Below are positions 16,987-26,590 of a DNA stretch of 64,000 nucleotides, piece after piece (position 1 is the first letter of the stretch; each line of letters begins with the position of its first letter). Both the position numbers and the translations under genes were made by a program. Under the pieces are notes generated by a model, which had not been told where the DNA came from, searched no databases, and saw nothing but the letters and a program-made list of their open reading frames with translations. The DNA lies in the NCBI RefSeq assembly GCF_011044995.1, contig NZ_JAAKZW010000011.1, positions 1-64,000 of the forward strand. Direction: 5' to 3'. The DNA is from Streptomyces mesophilus (GTDB taxonomy: Bacteria > Actinomycetota > Actinomycetes > Streptomycetales > Streptomycetaceae).

Positions 16987-17337
16987 TCACGCAGCAGCCC
17001 CGGCGGCATCGCGCAGCTCGGGGAAGGCGCTCTCCCACACGTCGCGGATCGTGCGGCTGACCAGCTTGCGCAGGACCGGCCACTGCTCGAGCAGCAGCTC
17101 CCGGTTCAGGAAGCGGCACAGATCATCATGCAGGCCCTCCGCCAGGACCGTGCGGTACAGACCCATCCGCTGACGAGGCTGACCGAGATCAAACTCCCGC
17201 AGCCCGGACCACACGACATGTCCGGGCAGTGCGACGACGCCGGTGCACGGGCCGACCAGGTCGGTGAGCTCGGCAGGCACACGCTGTTCCCACTTGGCCC
17301 GGTACAGGGCCAGATCGCTGGCGTCACTGCTCGTCAT
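16987..17337 (-). CDS. Partner protein of the AbiEii-type gene (putative antitoxin)
   Basis: A 116-residue helical protein beginning at ATG 17337. Its stop lies within a few bases of the AbiEii start, so the two are coupled. It has no recognisable winged helix of the classic AbiEi antitoxin. It contains a conserved-looking GVVALPGHVVWSG segment and a C-terminal helix (LVSRTIRDVWESAFPEL). In actinobacteria this pairing recurs, which makes an antitoxin or accessory role likely, but that is context rather than motif. Confidence 0.6.
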   Translation of the reverse strand: MTSSDASDLALYRAKWEQRVPAELTDLVGPCTGVVALPGHVVWSGLREFDLGQPRQRMGLYRTVLAEGLHDDLCRFLNRELLLEQWPVLRKLVSRTIRDVWESAFPELRDAAGAAA

Positions 17338-17421
17338 GTCTCCAGTATCCCCGGCCGCCGTACGGATCGGCCGCAAATCGCGGGCGCTGAATCAGCGCAC
17401 CCCGCGGGCAAGCCGGCAGCG

Positions 17422-17614
17422 CTACGGATGAGGCTTGCCACGGCGCGTGTACTCCTTCGCCAGCTCAAACCGTGCGCGATGGGGTCCGGCCGGGCTCTTG
17501 CAGGGCGTGTTGTAGCCGCTGCCGCAGTCCGGGCAGGTGACCTCGAATGCCAGCCACGGCCGCTCCACGACGTTCCGTGCGGGGGCGGGGGCGGGTGCGG
17601 CTGGCTGCTGATGA
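17422..17614 (-). pseudogene. Truncated zinc-finger protein gene (C-terminal part)
   Basis: The last 60 or so codons of a gene cut at its 5' side by the ISL3-type element. The remaining protein holds the pattern FEVTCPDCGSGYNTPCKSPAGPH with three cysteines and a His, like the small zinc-finger proteins of Streptomyces. The frame reads into the IS left end without a start. The missing N-terminal part is not found on the other side of the element. Confidence 0.65.
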
Positions 17615-17651
17615 GGCTCGTTGAATTTGGTTCTGACCGCAGTTTCGTGAA
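17615..17651 (+). repeat. ISL3 element left inverted repeat
   Basis: 37-bp terminal inverted repeat, matching the right end at 19303-19339 except at its 13th base. Confidence 0.9.
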
Positions 17652-17704
17652 TGCCCAGGTCAGGGGCGGCATGCAGGAACGTTCCTCTGCGGGACATCCT
17701 GCGC

Positions 17705-19300
17705 ATGGGGGTCGAATCGCTCGCTGATGTTCTGTTCTCCGGTTTCGATGTGCGGTTGACGCGCGTCACCGAAGCCGCCGAAGGACTGGTCGTCGAGGCG
17801 GTCGCGTGCGGGCCGCCACCATGTTGTCCGGGGTGCAACTCGGAGGCGTCGAGGGTGCATTCGTCGTACGAGCGCGGTCTGGCAGGGCTGCCGGTGAACG
17901 GCCGGAGCGTGACCGTGCGGTTGCGGGTTAGGCGGTTCTTCTGCGACCGCGGCCGGTGTCGACGGCGGACGTTCGTAGAGCAGGTTGCCTAGCTCAGCGA
18001 GCCGTACCGCCGCTCCAGTCTCGGACTGAAGCAGTGGCAGCACGCGGTTGCGGTCGAGCTGGGTGGCCGGCCCGGCCAACGACTGTGTCGGCGGCTGCGG
18101 TTGAAGGCTGGCCGGACTCGGTTGCTGGGCCTGCTAATGGAGCCGGCCGTCCCCGAACGGGCGCCGCGCGTGCTCGGTGTCGACGACTTCGCCTTCCGCA
18201 AAGGGAAGCGGTACGGCACGCTGCTGGTCGACGCCGAATCCGGCCGCGTCGTTGACGTCCTGCCCGACCGTGAATGCGGCACCTTTGCCGCCTGGCTCAC
18301 CGCGCACCCTGGCGCCGAGATCATTTGCAGAGACCGCGCGACCGCATACAGCAAGGCGATCAAGGAAGCCGCACCGGAGGTCCTGGAGGTCGCTGACCGG
18401 TGGCACTTGCTGCAGAACCTTGGTGCGGCCGTGGAGAAGACTTGCCACCAGCACCGAGCCTGCCTGCGCAAACGCGTCGAGGAGGAGACCGAGGTGCCGC
18501 TGGCGGCAACCGTCACGATCACCGAACTGCCGCCTGCCGAGCTGCCCCGCACCCAGATCATCGAGCGGACCCGGCAGCGTCACGCCGAGGTCCTACGGCT
18601 CGTGAACTCCGGCTGGACCATCAGCGCCATCGCGCGTCGACTCCGCCTCGACCGCAAAACCGTGCGCCGCTTCCGCGACACCGACCTCGACATCCTCCTG
18701 GCCTCCGCCCGAGACCGACGCCCCGGCGTCCTCGCCCCGTTCAAGGCATACGCCACCGCCCGCTTCACCGACACGGGCGGCAACGTCACCGCGCCCCAGG
18801 TCCTCGCCGAGATCCACGCGCAGGGTTACCGCGGCAGCGTCCAGGCCATCCGCAAACACTTCGCCGCCCTCCGTAAAGGCACCGCAGAGCCTGTCCGCGC
18901 AGACGTTCCCAGCCCGCGGAAGATCACCTCGTGGATCATGTGCCGCCGCGAGGACCTCCGGCCGAAAGACGAGGAACGACTCCTTCAAGTCCGACTCGCC
19001 TGCCCTGACATCACCCGAGCCTGCGACCTGGCCCGCACCTTCCACGACCTGGTCACTCACCGCCGCGGACACCTCCTGATGGGCTGGATCCGCCAGGCCG
19101 AACAGGACGCCCCTACACCCGTCCGCGGCTTTGCCGGCTTCCTCCGCCAGGACCTCGCTGCCGTCACCGCCGGACTCACCCTGGAGTGGAACTCGGGCGT
19201 CGTCGAGGGCAACGTGAACAGAGTGAAAACGATCAAGAGGAGCATGTACAACCGGGCGTCCTTCCGGCTCCTCCGGATCCGCATCCTCACCCGACCATGA
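17705..19300 (+). pseudogene. ISL3-family transposase with in-frame amber stop
   Basis: The reading frame from ATG 17705 to 19300 is continuous except for a TAG at 17990-17992 (codon 96). The N-terminal part has the ISL3 zinc-binding CCPGC and CDRGRCRRRTF elements. The C-terminal part has the catalytic core: VLGVDDFAFRKGKRYGT with the DDE aspartate, ADRWHLLQNL, an inserted HTH (ISAIARRLRLDRKTVRRF), and the final Glu region EWNSGVVEGNVNRVK. Both halves are otherwise well preserved, so the nonsense change is recent, or the stop is sometimes read through. As it stands the protein would not be made whole. Confidence 0.9.
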
Positions 19301-19302
19301 GC

Positions 19303-19339
19303 TTCACGAAACTGCGGTCAGAACCGAATTCAACGAGCC
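19303..19339 (-). repeat. ISL3 element right inverted repeat
   Basis: 37-bp terminal inverted repeat, partner of 17615-17651. The truncated minus-strand gene to its right reads its stop codon inside this repeat. Confidence 0.9.
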
Positions 19340-19767
19340 CCATCAAGGCGGAGGTCTCCAGCCCAACTGTCGCAACGAACCCGGCCAGAGGCAAAAGTGA
19401 CCTCGAGCGCGATGCGCCCCGTCAGGGGCTCGAACTCCTCTCTCACCGCCAGGACGTCTTCCCCGAGGTGGGCAGCAAACGGCGTCCGATCACCCACCGG
19501 AGCTACCTCGACCCGCCCCCATTCGGCCATGTCGTACCCCTCGTGCGGGCTCGTGGACTCCACGACCAGGCACCAGTCAGAGCCGGTGGTGATGTGCACG
19601 GAACTGCCTTGGTCGTCGATCAGCCATACCTCCAGCGGATCCTCCGCGGCCTCGCCCCCGCTCCGATCCCATGCGGCGAAGACGCTCACCAATCGACGCC
19701 CGACCAGGGCTTCAGGACGTGCGCCGGACCCGTGCAACGGACACTGGTTCACCTTCTCCGACTCCAC
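19330..19767 (-). pseudogene. Truncated hypothetical (immunity-like) gene at IS right end
   Basis: A leftward gene starting at GTG 19767 whose last codons and stop lie inside the ISL3 right repeat, so its natural C-terminus is lost. About 145 residues remain, acidic and beta-rich (VWLIDDQGSSVHITTG, DWCLVVES), like small single-domain Streptomyces proteins of the polymorphic-immunity type, though I cannot name a family. Confidence 0.55.
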
Positions 19768-19948
19768 AAAGCGACCGTACCCTCCACCAACGCCGCAGCT
19801 CACACGGCTTGACGGGAAAGCCCTTGGGCCCGGCCGTGCCGCTCGACCGCCGATTCCGGCTCCATGCCTACGGGTTCGGCGGGCTCGGCAGGTCCGACGG
19901 AAGCCGGGGCCTTCGCCTCCGGTGAGGCAGCCGGCGCCCGGCGCTTCG

Positions 19949-20610
19949 TCAGGCGATCCGACCACCCCCGGCGCGCGGGAGCAGGCGTACGGTCACGATC
20001 TGGAACGGGCGCAAGGCGAGTGTCACGCGGTCGGCGGTGATGGTCAGTTCTGGTTCGTCAGTGAGGGGACGTTCGAGGAGGTCGGTCACGGCGGCGGTGG
20101 CCAGGGGGATCCGGCGCGCAGGGTCGTCTTGGCGCGGCCGCCGAGTGACTCGTAGAGGCGCACGATCACGTCTGCTGAGCCGTCGTCCGCGAGCTTGACC
20201 GCTTCGATCACGACACCGGCGTGGTCGACCTCGACCAGTGGGGCGACGGCGGCCGTGCCGGCGACGGTGCGTTCGGCAAGGTTGAAGCCGTATCCCTCGC
20301 GGACGGCGTCGCCGCCCTGCTTGAGCGCCTCAAGACCCGCACGCGCCGCATAGGCGCTGTAAGCCACAGAGACCGCACCGTTGTCGCCACTCGCAGCGCC
20401 CGCGGTGGTACGGATGGTGCACTGCTCGGCCAGGTAACGCTCCCGGTCACCCAGCGACCAACGGGCGGAAGCCAGATCTACGGCTGGTTCGACACAAGGA
20501 GGATGCTGGCATCCTCCTCGGCTGCCGCGAGCCACCCACACCAGTTCAGCAGGACATTGATCGCCCGGTCGTTCCGGCTGATCGGCGCCAGGTTCTGAGG
20601 CTGCTCTTCG
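19949..20610 (-). pseudogene. Alpha-mannosidase-like (GH38) C-terminal remnant, frameshifted
   Basis: The minus strand encodes a segment resembling the C-terminal beta-domains of actinobacterial alpha-mannosidases: REGYGFNLAERTV, VVIEAVKLADDGSADVIVRLYES, and in another frame PLATAAVTDLLERPL to LALRPFQIVTVRLLPR before the stop at 19949-19951. A one-base deficit near 20108-20112 separates the two frames. The catalytic N-terminal two thirds are missing and the upstream sequence is scrambled. It is a broken leftover of glycan metabolism. Confidence 0.65.
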
Positions 20611-20791
20611 TGGATTCCGCGCGTCTCGGCTCCCGTTGGCTGGGCGGCACTGCTCCCCCCTCTTACTCACCGCAAGGACAAGCGATGGCCGCAACCTGAC
20701 AGGGCCCGGGAGGAAAAGTCCTCGGGTTCGAAGGGGCTGACTTGGCCGCCCTACACGCTTGGGCTGCTGTACGGCCCGATGACTGCAGGGC

Positions 20792-21709
20792 TCAAAACAT
20801 CATCTCACCGGCGATGGTTTCCCACACCGAGTTGAACCACAGGTGGGATTGCTCAACGAATCCGATCTCGCCGTCGCCTTCGCGTTGGGTTCCAAAGCGC
20901 CGCTGCATGCCCAGTTCGGGCGCAGCGTCGTACAGCTCGATGTATTCGTGGTCGAGCTCCATCCCTCTGCGGACGAGCGTGCAGTAGCCGAAGAGGGCCT
21001 GGATGCTGTTGATCAGGTAGAGCTCCGCCATGGGTGTGAAGGGCAGCGTCCGAAAGGACACCTTGGCGTCGATGCCGTGCGAGGCCCGGAGCGAGAGCAG
21101 AGCAGACCGCAGCGCCCGGGCGTGTGAATTCCGACGTCCCAGCCAGTCCTCATGCAGTCTGGATTGACCGTCAGCGGGCCCCTCCACAAGGAGGGGGTAG
21201 GCGAGTTGGATCTCACTGCTGGGCATCATGACCCGTACGTCGATCCTCGCCGGCTGGACCTTGCCTGCGTGGATCTCGAGCACGGGACGCCCCATGGCCA
21301 AGGACAGGGCCTGGCCCGTCAGGCAGACAGCATCCAACTCGACGAGAGGCTGCGTGAAGCCAGCCATCAGCCCGTCCCCCAGACCCACACTCGACGGTGC
21401 CCATGACGAGGCCCCATCGCCCCGCGGCCTGCCGGTGCCCAGGCCGCGGGCCTGATCAACGAGGCGCATCCAGTCACGCTCGTCAGGTGGGGGCAACTGC
21501 GCCCACTGAGTGAGCAGCCGGACGACTTTGAGGAGGTCGTCCGTTTCGCGTGGGGCGTGATTGCCGCGCCGCCAGTCGCTCAAGGTCGCGATCGGCACGC
21601 CCGTCTCGCGGTGGACACGCGTCAGGGTCAGCCGCGTACCGCCTTCAGCCAGGCGCGCGTGCGCTGCATCCCACAACACAGAGAACTTGATCGATATTGG
21701 CGATCCCAC
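20792..21709 (-). CDS. HTH transcriptional regulator with large sensor-like C-terminal domain
   Basis: A 305-residue protein beginning at ATG 21709. Residues about 25-60 form an XRE-type helix-turn-helix (LTRVHRETGVPIATLSDWRRG). Residues about 115-305 are a single conserved domain (FTPMAELYLINSIQALFGY, then EYIELYDAAPELGMQRRF and IGFVEQSHLWFNSVWETIA) that I have seen attached to various DNA-binding domains in Streptomyces, presumably sensing a ligand or partner. It is divergent from a small membrane-protein gene at 21876, which is a candidate target. The HTH is clear; the ligand is unknown. Confidence 0.75.
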   Translation of the reverse strand: MGSPISIKFSVLWDAAHARLAEGGTRLTLTRVHRETGVPIATLSDWRRGNHAPRETDDLLKVVRLLTQWAQLPPPDERDWMRLVDQARGLGTGRPRGDGASSWAPSSVGLGDGLMAGFTQPLVELDAVCLTGQALSLAMGRPVLEIHAGKVQPARIDVRVMMPSSEIQLAYPLLVEGPADGQSRLHEDWLGRRNSHARALRSALLSLRASHGIDAKVSFRTLPFTPMAELYLINSIQALFGYCTLVRRGMELDHEYIELYDAAPELGMQRRFGTQREGDGEIGFVEQSHLWFNSVWETIAGEMMF

Positions 21710-21875
21710 AAGGCCCCGACCCCGATCACATCCGATTCGTAAGTTCCGACTCGGATTTCAGCGTAGGACCTCGGAGTCCGGACCACTCCGAGATCCCTGG
21801 TGCCAATCGACCGCGCACCTGCCAATGAGAGGTCTACCGGCAGGCGCGAGGCCCGCCGGCTGCAAGGGGGCTCTC

Positions 21876-22013
21876 ATGAAGAAGACTGATCGGAGCCGGC
21901 GCACGGGTCGACGGCTGGGACGAGCCGTCCTGTTCGCAGCCGTACGCGGCGCCGGTACAGCTTTCGGCGCTGCAGGCGCGGGCGCGGTGATCTGGTGGAT
22001 CCAGAGCCGATGA
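21876..22013 (+). CDS. Very small membrane protein (45 residues)
   Basis: Starts at ATG 21876 after an AAGGGGG ribosome binding site. The basic N-terminus (KKTDRSRRTGRR) is followed by one Ala/Gly-rich hydrophobic helix ending in IWWIQSR, a one-pass membrane peptide. It lies downstream of the divergently transcribed regulator and may be its target. Function unknown. Confidence 0.6.
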   Translation: MKKTDRSRRTGRRLGRAVLFAAVRGAGTAFGAAGAGAVIWWIQSR

Positions 22014-22288
22014 CCGGCCAGCCTGTTCTCACCCTGGGCCGGTTGGAACACCAGACGGCCAGTTCACAGCACGCGGCGGATGTCCCAGTCGTCGTTCTCC
22101 CTGCAGCCGCGGACGGCGACGGTCTTTACGGGCTTGGATGGGTGGCAGGGAGTGGACCTCCGCCCTCGTGCCACCGCCAGAGTTGAAACGCAAAAGCGAG
22201 GTGGCGGTGGAGGAAGGACGGCGGCACGTTGATCCCTGCGCGGTCAGATGGGATGCCAGCGTTAGAGATGGCCTTTCCAGTCTGGGTA

Positions 22289-23155
22289 TCAGCTGCTGAG
22301 GTCGAACACGCCCCAAGTGGTGAACGGTTCGGCCTGGACGTAGATCCTGCTTCCTCGGCCGACAACCCGCCGGCGTCCGGCACCAGAGCCATCGGGCAGG
22401 GTGAGCAGGCCGACGTTCGTTGGCTCGACGGATGTTTCACTGATCTCTCCGTGGGCGAGTCGGTCACGCTCCTCGCCGTAGCCGCCGTAGAAGGCGACTC
22501 GCTCACCGTGGACGGCCACTGCGTGGGAGCCCCGCACGCGGTTCGTCCACACCCTGACGGGCCGATTGGTGCGGTCGGGACGTATCTCGACGAGTGGGAA
22601 GTCCGTGTAGGGGCACGCCCAGGCGGCAGTGCCCGACACGTTCAGGGCATAGCAGTCGAAGAGACCGGGGATGCCCGCGTCGCCTGACGTCCAGGTGTGC
22701 CGACCTGTGGAGCTCCAGCGGTGAATCCCGATCGGGTTCTCGTCGAAGTGCCCGACCCAGATCTGGCCAGCCTCGTCCACGAGCAGGTGCTCGATGGCGT
22801 CCCCGGCGGAGAAGGACGAGGTCTCGCGGCCGAGCGCGTCGAAGACCTGGACCTGGCGCCTGTCTTCGTACCGGCGGACGCGAGACGCGGCGACGACAAA
22901 CCCGCCGTCAGGCAGGCGGTCCAGGTGCGGCCAGCGGGCCCGCACGGAGTTCAGCTCGGTGAGTTCGACGTTGCCGCCCGGATCGACGGAAACGACCAGC
23001 GCGTCAAAGGGCAGGACATCGCCGCCGGGCTGCGGAGCGCGTTCGGCAAGCAGCCAGTGGGCGGCGCCGTAAACGTCGACGGTACTGGTCAGGACGTGGC
23101 GGTCATGGTGCGCTTGAGGAAGGTGGGCGTAGGGAACGAGGGCGGTCTGCTGCAC
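22289..23155 (-). CDS. Beta-propeller-like hypothetical protein
   Basis: A 288-residue soluble protein starting at GTG 23155, with AGGAGAG 7 bases upstream. The chain repeats the pattern of a strand, a turn with Asp-Gly/Asp-Glu and another strand (LPDGGFVVAASR, VQVFDALGRE, LLVDEAGQIWVGHFDE, VHGERVAFYGG), as in NHL or six-bladed beta-propellers. Such folds act as binding platforms or lactonase-like enzymes. No active-site residues stand out, there is no signal peptide, and no neighbour suggests a partner. Confidence 0.65.
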   Translation of the reverse strand: MQQTALVPYAHLPQAHHDRHVLTSTVDVYGAAHWLLAERAPQPGGDVLPFDALVVSVDPGGNVELTELNSVRARWPHLDRLPDGGFVVAASRVRRYEDRRQVQVFDALGRETSSFSAGDAIEHLLVDEAGQIWVGHFDENPIGIHRWSSTGRHTWTSGDAGIPGLFDCYALNVSGTAAWACPYTDFPLVEIRPDRTNRPVRVWTNRVRGSHAVAVHGERVAFYGGYGEERDRLAHGEISETSVEPTNVGLLTLPDGSGAGRRRVVGRGSRIYVQAEPFTTWGVFDLSS

Positions 23156-23378
23156 GGACTGGCTCTCCTGAGTAGTCGGTCACGGCCATCGGGCGGTGCG
23201 GTGAGCGACGGTCGGCGGCGCGCGAGCGGTGGAGAGCCGAGCGGGGCGCCTAGACGGCATGGCCCTTTCTGGTCGTCATGAGGTGATCGTGGTTGACATC
23301 CGACCTGGGGACAAGCCATTTCTCCAGACCTTGCGCGGCCCCCGCGTTGTATGGAATTCCGCAGGGGCTGGAGAGCGA

Positions 23379-23858
23379 CTAGCCGCCGTGGACGCCCCAC
23401 TCGTCGAGGCCTCCGTAGAGGTGAGCCTCAATGCATTGAGGTGCGTCAAGGCCAACAGCTTCGCCGCGGTAGAGGGCGATCAGCGAGTCCTCGCCTCGCC
23501 ACCACGTGTCGGTCAGGCCCTGCACTTCAGGTACCGGCTCGTACCCGCCGAGGTCCAGGGACTCGACGGCCTTGCCCCTGACCTCGGTGACGGTCTCGTC
23601 CCAGCGTCCGGCATAGGCGGCGAGGGCCAAGGACTCCACCCATCCGTCCGTGTTGGAGCGCAGGGGCATCCAGCGGTTGGCATCAATCTCGAACTCGCCT
23701 TCAGGCCCGATCATGAATCCGCAGGCCATGGACACCCGCCCGCTCCCGGCCGGGAACGACGACCAGCCCTCCGCCGCCGAGGCCTTGGGAGAGTAGGCGC
23801 CCAGGATGCATGGGCCGCCCTCGTAGAACGGAGCCGGCCGCGCGGCGAGGCTGCCCAT
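23379..23858 (-). CDS. SMI1/KNR4-like (SUKH-type) hypothetical protein
   Basis: A 159-residue protein from ATG 23858. The pattern RSNTDGWVESLALAAYAGRW, then VRGKAVESLDL...YEPVPEVQGLTDTWWRGEDSLIALYRGEA, matches a Streptomyces family I associate with SUKH/SMI1-KNR4-type immunity proteins; the assignment is from memory. The sequence stays plausible upstream of the chosen ATG without a start, so the N-terminus may be truncated. An immunity function against an unknown toxin is possible. Confidence 0.55.
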   Translation of the reverse strand: MGSLAARPAPFYEGGPCILGAYSPKASAAEGWSSFPAGSGRVSMACGFMIGPEGEFEIDANRWMPLRSNTDGWVESLALAAYAGRWDETVTEVRGKAVESLDLGGYEPVPEVQGLTDTWWRGEDSLIALYRGEAVGLDAPQCIEAHLYGGLDEWGVHGG

Positions 23859-23894
23859 GCGGGTCCTGAAATTCCATGGCTCGGTCGATCGATG

Positions 23895-24152
23895 ATGGCG
23901 GAGATCTACTCCGGGCACGTCACCGGCCACACCAACGCCAAGGACACACTCGGCGACGACCATCACGCCCGGGCCCGGTTCGTCGTCACCACCACCACCG
24001 GCCACTACTACGGAGACTGCGTCAAAGCCACCGGCGGCAAAGGCGACTGGCAAGACGCCTACGACGGCCGAGTGACCGGCATCGCAATCCAAGCCGCACG
24101 GTTCGAGAAGAACAGCATGTTCAACGACTGCGTCATCTACGACTACAACTGA
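23895..24152 (+). pseudogene. C-terminal remnant of a small exported or binding protein
   Basis: An 85-codon open frame (ATG 23892/23895, no ribosome site) with a coherent Gly/Tyr/Asp-rich translation ending in FNDCVIYDYN. It overlaps the start region of the oppositely oriented SUKH-like gene, which suggests a junction of two truncated genes. No family recognised. Confidence 0.35.
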
Positions 24153-24615
24153 CCAACCCATTCCACACAGTGGGGACCGGGCCCGGCCCGGTAGCGGATG
24201 CGCACCCAAAGGGGCCTTCTGGCGAGCTTCGTCCCCTGGCCCGTCGAGCGCGTAGGCAGCCGACGCGCAACGGACAACACACCCGGCCCTCCCCCATGCC
24301 TGCGCGCCTTCCCTATCCCGCCCCCTTTCTTCTTTCTTGGTGGGCAGGGAGCAGCGTTGGCAGAGGGGATGTCCGGCTGCCGGTCGGGGCCGCACCAGCC
24401 ACGTGACCTGCACATTCACGGATGCTTACGGCATCGCATGCAAACAGTTGTCGGACCGGTGGTGGGACGGGTTATCGGCCTGGTCCACACGGGAGTTGTC
24501 GTTTCGTGACCGTGGTCGGGCCCGAGTGGTCGACCATCCGGTGCGGGCCGGCTGCTGCGCTGACGCGTAGGGCTGGTTCCGGGCAGACGGGGCCGGCGTG
24601 CTGGGGAGGCGAGCG
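24153..24615. other. Intergenic or decayed sequence
   Basis: About 460 bases before the replication-relaxation gene. A plus-strand frame ending at 24570 (TFTDAYGIACKQLSDRWWDG) has coding-like quality and may be the tail of a lost gene, but no start is visible. Confidence 0.35.
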
Positions 24616-25500
24616 ATGGTGCTGATCGGTGTCGACGCAGGCGACGGGGACCGGATGGCGCTGGCGGTGCTGGCGCAGTACCGGATGGCCACCACCCATC
24701 AGATGCATCGCATCCTCGGCCAGCCTGTGCGGATCGAGCAGACACGGCGCCGTCTGGCACGCCTGCGGACCCAAGGGCTCATCGAACACATCACTCTTGC
24801 GCAGGCTGGCCGCACCCGCGTCTGGTTTCCCACCGCCTACGGGCTGCAACTGGCCGGCGAATGGCCCGAGTTACGCGGACGCCGGCCCGCCAAGACCGTG
24901 ACCGACCCGACCGCAGTGCGCCTCAAAGCCGCCCACACGCTGACCGTCACCGAAACCGCACTCGCCTTCCTCGAAGACGCCCGCCGCCACGATGACCTGT
25001 GCCGGCCACTGGACTGGATCCCCGAAGTCCACCACCCCATCGGCAACGGCCAAGCCGTCATCCCCGACGCCCTCATGTATTACCGGCGCGGCACCGCAGA
25101 AAAGTCGGGTGGCGCGATGCTGCGGGCCTTCATCGAAGTCGACCGGGCCACCATGGGACCCGAACGACTCGCCGCCAAACTCTCCCTCTACAACCGCCTC
25201 CACCACTACACACCCGCCACCCCCGCACACCGGCCACCAGCGCAGCCAGGCATGGAATCATGGCGACACCAGTACCCTCTCTTTCCCCGCCTGCTGTTCG
25301 TCCTCGACGGCACAGGAAAAGCCGGCGTCGAAAACCGGATCAGCGCCCTCAACGCCGCCGCCCATTCACTGGGGTCATTCCTGAGCCTGGTGCCCGTCCT
25401 CGCCACCTCCCTGACCGACCTGATCACCCACTCCCCCACCGCACCCATCTGGCGCCCCATCCACACCCCCACACAACCCACCCCCCGGCCCTGGGCCTGA
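24616..25500 (+). CDS. Replication-relaxation family protein
   Basis: A 294-residue protein. I choose ATG 24616 because GGGAGGCGAG lies 5-8 bases upstream; an ATG-like start at 24598 is also in frame. N-terminal residues about 10-80 form a winged helix (ATTHQMHRILG, RIEQTRRRLARLRTQGLIEH, GRTRVWFPTAYG), followed by a nuclease-like or binding core (AVIPDALMYYRRG, AFIEVDRATMGPERLAAKLSLY) as in replication-relaxation proteins of actinobacterial plasmids and integrative elements. The D...E-x-D/K arrangement recalls PD-(D/E)XK folds. It probably acts at an origin or transfer site. It hints that this part derives from a plasmid or ICE. Confidence 0.75.
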   Translation: MVLIGVDAGDGDRMALAVLAQYRMATTHQMHRILGQPVRIEQTRRRLARLRTQGLIEHITLAQAGRTRVWFPTAYGLQLAGEWPELRGRRPAKTVTDPTAVRLKAAHTLTVTETALAFLEDARRHDDLCRPLDWIPEVHHPIGNGQAVIPDALMYYRRGTAEKSGGAMLRAFIEVDRATMGPERLAAKLSLYNRLHHYTPATPAHRPPAQPGMESWRHQYPLFPRLLFVLDGTGKAGVENRISALNAAAHSLGSFLSLVPVLATSLTDLITHSPTAPIWRPIHTPTQPTPRPWA

Positions 25501-25553
25501 GCAGCAACTCCCCCGCCACAGACCGCACTTAGAGGTCGTTTTCTCCCGTTGTT

Positions 25554-26422
25554 TCATCCCGTGATACGGCTTTGATTTGGTGATGCCGGGTCGAGCCAGG
25601 AGATGGTGTTCTCGCCGGTGAGGCGGCGGGCCATGAGGTCGGTCATGGCAAGGTGGATCATGGCTTCGGAGCGGTGCGGGTGGGTTTCGTAGTCGCGGGC
25701 GAGGCGCCGGTGCAGCATCAGCCAGCCGTAGGTCCGCTCGACCGCCCAGCGTTTCGGGACCGGGGTGAAACCCCTGGTCCCGGCTGTGCGTTGGACGATT
25801 TCGAGGTCGATGCCGAGGGTGGCGGCGTGTTCGATGAAGTGTTTGCGGTAGCCGCCGTCGACCCAGACTTTGCGCACGCTGGGGTGATCGACGGCGACAT
25901 AGTCAAGCAGCTGGGTGCCGGCGATCGAATCCTGCACGCCGGCCGCAGTGACCAGCACTGCGAGCAATAGGCCGAGGGTGTCAGTGATGATGCTGCGTTT
26001 GCGGCCCACGATCTCCTTGCCCGCGTCGATGCCCTGCGTCTTGGCGGGACGGAGGTAGAGGTCTTCACGCTCTGGGCGTCGATCACGCAGGCCGAGGGAT
26101 GGCGATGCTTGCCTTCCTGCTGGCGCACCAACTCCCGCAGTAGCCCGTTGAGCTGGGCGAAGATGCCGTCGGTCTGCCACTTGGCGAAGTACCCGTAGAC
26201 CGACTGCCAGGGAGGGAAGTCGTGCGGGAGGTAGGCCCACTGACAGCCGGTACGGTCCACATACAGGATCGCGTTCATGATCTCGCGAAGGCCGTGCCGG
26301 GGCGGTCGGCCGAAGTCCAGAGCCCGACCGCGGCGCTCGAAGCGCCACGCAGTCAGGACCGGCTCAATCAACTCCCAGCGGGCATCGGACAGATCACTTG
26401 GATACGCGCGACGTTCGGTCAT
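25554..26422 (-). pseudogene. IS5-family transposase, frameshifted
   Basis: The gene starts at ATG 26422 (MTERRAYPSDLSDARWELI) and ends at 25554. The first third reads normally to VIDAQSVKTSTSVPP; the rest (GKEIVGRKRSIITDTLG, VWVDGGYRKHFIEHA, WAVERTYGWLMLHRRL) continues in another frame after a one-base deficit at about 26041-26050. All DDE motifs are present, so a full-length Streptomyces IS5-type transposase would result if one G were restored. I found no clear terminal inverted repeats, so the element's borders are undefined. Confidence 0.85.
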
Positions 26423-26590
26423 GACCCGGACATACCGCCGAACGAGGCGTGCGCCCAGGCGTGCGTTCTGGCCCGTGGGAGCACGGATCAGAACGGGGCG
26501 TCCTGGAATGAGACAGGCGTAAGCAGCCACGGCCAAGCGGGGAAGTTGCTGTGGTTGCTGTACTTGGCTGCTATACCGCCATGGGCGCGG

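Larger units (their letters stand above)
17615..19339. mobile_element. ISL3-family insertion sequence, inactive copy
   Basis: A 1,725-bp element bounded by 37-bp inverted repeats with one mismatch (17615-17651 and 19303-19339) and carrying one ISL3-type transposase gene with an internal amber codon. The 8-bp flanks (17607-17614 and 19340-19347) do not match, so no target duplication is visible, and different truncated genes abut each end. This points to recombination or deletion next to the element after insertion. Confidence 0.9.

Noticed and set aside
18101..19300. ISL3 C-terminal frame as a separate intact transposase gene
   Set aside because: It is in the same frame as the N-terminal piece and separated only by one TAG; the family needs both parts.
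22135..22205. Inverted repeat CCACCGCC...GGCGGTGG as terminator
   Set aside because: Only 8 bp of stem with a loop of about 20 bases; too weak to list as a feature.
25501..25560. Left inverted repeat of the IS5-type element
   Set aside because: No matching inverted sequence could be found to the right of 26422, so the element's ends cannot be defined.
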